NCBI RefSeq assembly: GCF_020524355.2
Contig: NZ_CP129019.1
Span: 4,586,001-4,650,000, forward strand
Direction of reading: 5' to 3'
DNA: 64,000 bases
From: Mesobacillus subterraneus
GTDB taxonomy: Bacteria; Bacillota; Bacilli; Bacillales; Cytobacillaceae
A program made the position numbers and the translations under genes. The notes under the pieces are model-generated. The model ran no database searches. It saw only the letters and a list, made by a program, of their open reading frames with translations, and was not told where the DNA came from. This document shows, piece after piece, positions 62,019 through 64,000 of the stretch; the first letter of the stretch is position 1; every line of letters starts with the position of its first letter.

Positions 62019-64000
62019 ATGAAACGGGCATTAATTATACTCTTGTCGGTCGTAATTGCCGTCATCATTTCCGGCTGCAGCAAGGAAATGACCCCCGAAG
62101 AAAGGTTTTCCCAGTACGTAAAGCTATGGAATGATCAAAAGTTTGATGAGATGTACGGATTTTTATCAGAAAAAGCGAAGGATTCCATCTCCAAGGAGGA
62201 ATTCGTCTCTCGATATAATAAAATTCACAAAGATTTAGAGATCAATGAGCTGAAGGTGAGCTATAAGCAGCCTGAGGAAGAGCAGGAACATGAAGAAAAC
62301 GCAGAGCTTCCTTTTTCAGCAAAAATGAATAGCGCCGCTGGTCCAATCGAATTCGACCACAATGCTACTCTTGTAAAAGAAGAACGAGAAAAAGAAACAA
62401 ATTGGTATGTCGATTGGAACACATCATATATCTTTCCTGAACTAGAAGCAGGGGATAAAATCAGTTTCAAGAATGTCCAGGCAGAACGCGGCAGCATCCT
62501 TGACCGCGCGGGAAATGGACTTGCGATCAATGGGACGGCTGTCCAAGTTGGAGTGGTCCCAGGTGAGTTAGGGGAACCAAAAGAGAAGACAATCACCAAG
62601 CTTGCGGAGCTTTTAGAAATGTCAGAGGAGCAAATCAACAAGGCAATGAATGCAGGGTGGGTAAAACCTGATTTGTTTGTCCCGCTGAAAAAAGTTTCGA
62701 AGACAAATAAAGGGCTTCACGAAAAATTTATTTGCGCTCGAAGGAGTGACCAGCCAGATGGTGGGGGCTCGCGAGTATCCTTACGGAGAGGCTTTGTCCC
62801 ACTTGATTGGTTATGTCGGTCCAATCCTTGCCGATGACCTTGAAAAACTGGAAGGCAAAGGCTACACCGCAACCGACCTCATTGGCCGCCGCGGCCTTGA
62901 ACAGGTTCTCGAAGAACAACTGAAGGGAATAAACGGAGTCAGAATCTCGATTGTAAAAGAGGATGGCACCGTCAAAACACTTGCTGAAAAACCGGTGGAA
63001 AACGGGAAGGATGTCAAGCTGACAATCGATGTAGTAGCCCAGCAGCAATTATACGACCAGCTAAAAGGAAAAGCGGGTACCGCATCGGCAATCAATCCGA
63101 CTACCGGTGAGACACTGGCATTGGTCAGTGCGCCAGGATTCGATCCGAATGAAATGGCGCTCGGAATCTCGCAAAACAAGCGGAAAATGCAAGAGGATGA
63201 TCCGCTTAAGCCGATGTTTAATAGATTTAAACAGACCTATGTACCGGGCTCTGTGATCAAACCACTTACAGCGGCAATCGGACTTGAGAGCGGAAAGCTC
63301 CAGATGGATACTGCTTATGAAATCACCGATAAGCAGTGGAGTAAGGATGCTTCCTGGGGCGGCTACAAAGTGACGAGGTATTCGAATGTAGTAGGGAATA
63401 TTAACCTTGAAAAAGCGCTCATCTACTCAGACAATATTTATTTCGCTCAGGCAGCGCTCGGGATGGGTCAGGATACGTTTACAGAAGGCCTGAAGAAATT
63501 CGGCTTTGAAGACCAGCCAGAATATCTCTATCCAATCGAGGCGTCTAAAATAGGCAAAATTAATAGTGAAATAAGCCTGGCAGACTCTGCTTATGGCTAG
63601 GGACAGATTGAAATGAATATCCTGCATCTTGCAACGACATATTCACCATTTGCAAACGAGGGCAACCTGATCAAGCCAATTCTCAATATGGAGGATGAGC
63701 AAGGGCAGGTGTGGAAGGAAGGCCTGGTCAGCGCGGAAAATGCCGCTGCAATCAGCAACATGCTGACAAAGGTCGTCACCGATCCAAAAGGAACGGCGCA
63801 CAACGCGCAAATCGCCAACTATCCGCTCGCCGGTAAAACAGGCACAGCGGAAATCAAGGAGAAGCAAGGCGGTAAAGGCAGGGAGCTCGGCTGGTTCGTC
63901 GCTTACAATCCCAAATCCACAGACATGATCGTCGCGATGATGATTGAGGATTCAGGTTCAAAAGACGTTGTGACGCGAGTGAAGGAATTTTATGAGTTGA
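62019..64000 (+). pseudogene. pbpC: class B penicillin-binding protein (PbpC/PBP3-like), broken by a frameshift and a stop, and cut by the window end
   Basis: Lipid-anchored transpeptidase. Signal peptide and lipobox end in IISGCSKEM (Cys20). An NTF2-like MecA-N domain (WNDQKFDEMYGFL) is followed by the dimerisation domain (RGSILDRAGNGLAING) and the transpeptidase domain with the SxxK motif in YVPGSVIKPLTA, SDN in LIYSDNIYFAQ and KTGTAE near 63835. Two lesions: one extra T at ttt 62727-62729 (restored HEKLFALEGVTSQMVGARE) and TAG at 63598-63600 where relatives have Gln (YGQGQIEM), a single C-to-T change. The frame then stays open to base 64000 (ending ...KEFYEL). Confidence 0.92.

Overview
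This window is a stretch of chromosome from a spore-forming member of the Bacillaceae. The order acdA, rpoE, pyrG, DUF2529, spo0F, fbaA, tal, murAB, glpX, rho, rpmE, tdk, prfA, prmC, spoIIR, ywlB, ywlC, mntP, ywlE, rpiB, ywlG, glyA, upp, mnaA, atp operon, ywzB, ywmB, murAA, spoIID, spoIIQ is, from memory, the B. subtilis order for this region. The 11-gene nuo operon and icmF are absent from B. subtilis but occur in related genera (Mesobacillus or B. cereus type). I cannot fix the genus. Nearly everything is on the + strand. No tRNA, rRNA, IS element, prophage or CRISPR array was recognised.

Layout. 1-4.5 kb: acyl-CoA oxidation genes (acyl-CoA dehydrogenase, TetR regulator, fused isobutyryl-CoA mutase). 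4.8-13.8 kb: RNA polymerase delta, CTP synthase with a reiterative-transcription attenuator, Spo0F, central carbon enzymes and MurAB. 14-20.7 kb: Rho, L31, thymidine kinase, RF1 and its methylase, SpoIIR. 21-30.8 kb: a minus-strand globin-cupin pair with an Fnr-like site, GsiB, the ywl cluster with a DnaA-box cluster, a chemoreceptor, glyA and upp. 30.9-35 kb: UDP-GlcNAc epimerase and a subtilisin-family protease. 35-43 kb: the complete ATP synthase operon. 43.6-54.4 kb: nuoABCDHIJKLMN without nuoEFG. 55-64 kb: ywzB, ywmB, murAA, spoIID, an accessory minus-strand pair (NERD protein, VanZ-like), spoIIQ and a class B penicillin-binding protein cut off by the window end.

The genes share a few themes: nucleotide, wall-precursor and translation supply; energy conversion (proton-pumping dehydrogenase plus ATP synthase); and the forespore/mother-cell dialogue of sporulation (Spo0F in the phosphorelay, SpoIIR and SpoIIQ made in the forespore, SpoIID in the mother cell).

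Two signals are not explained by the genes. First, at least eight intergenic gaps hold arrays of a 6-9 bp core repeated with a strict 20-21 bp period, often pairing into a 40-42 bp dimer. Most sit beyond the terminator of the preceding gene. Different gaps use different cores and some cores are reused; a ninth gap has a 52 bp tandem version. Second, about a dozen housekeeping genes carry single-base insertions, usually in short homopolymers, with one nonsense codon and one active-site substitution. Because essential genes are hit, I read most of these as uncorrected sequence errors rather than decay.
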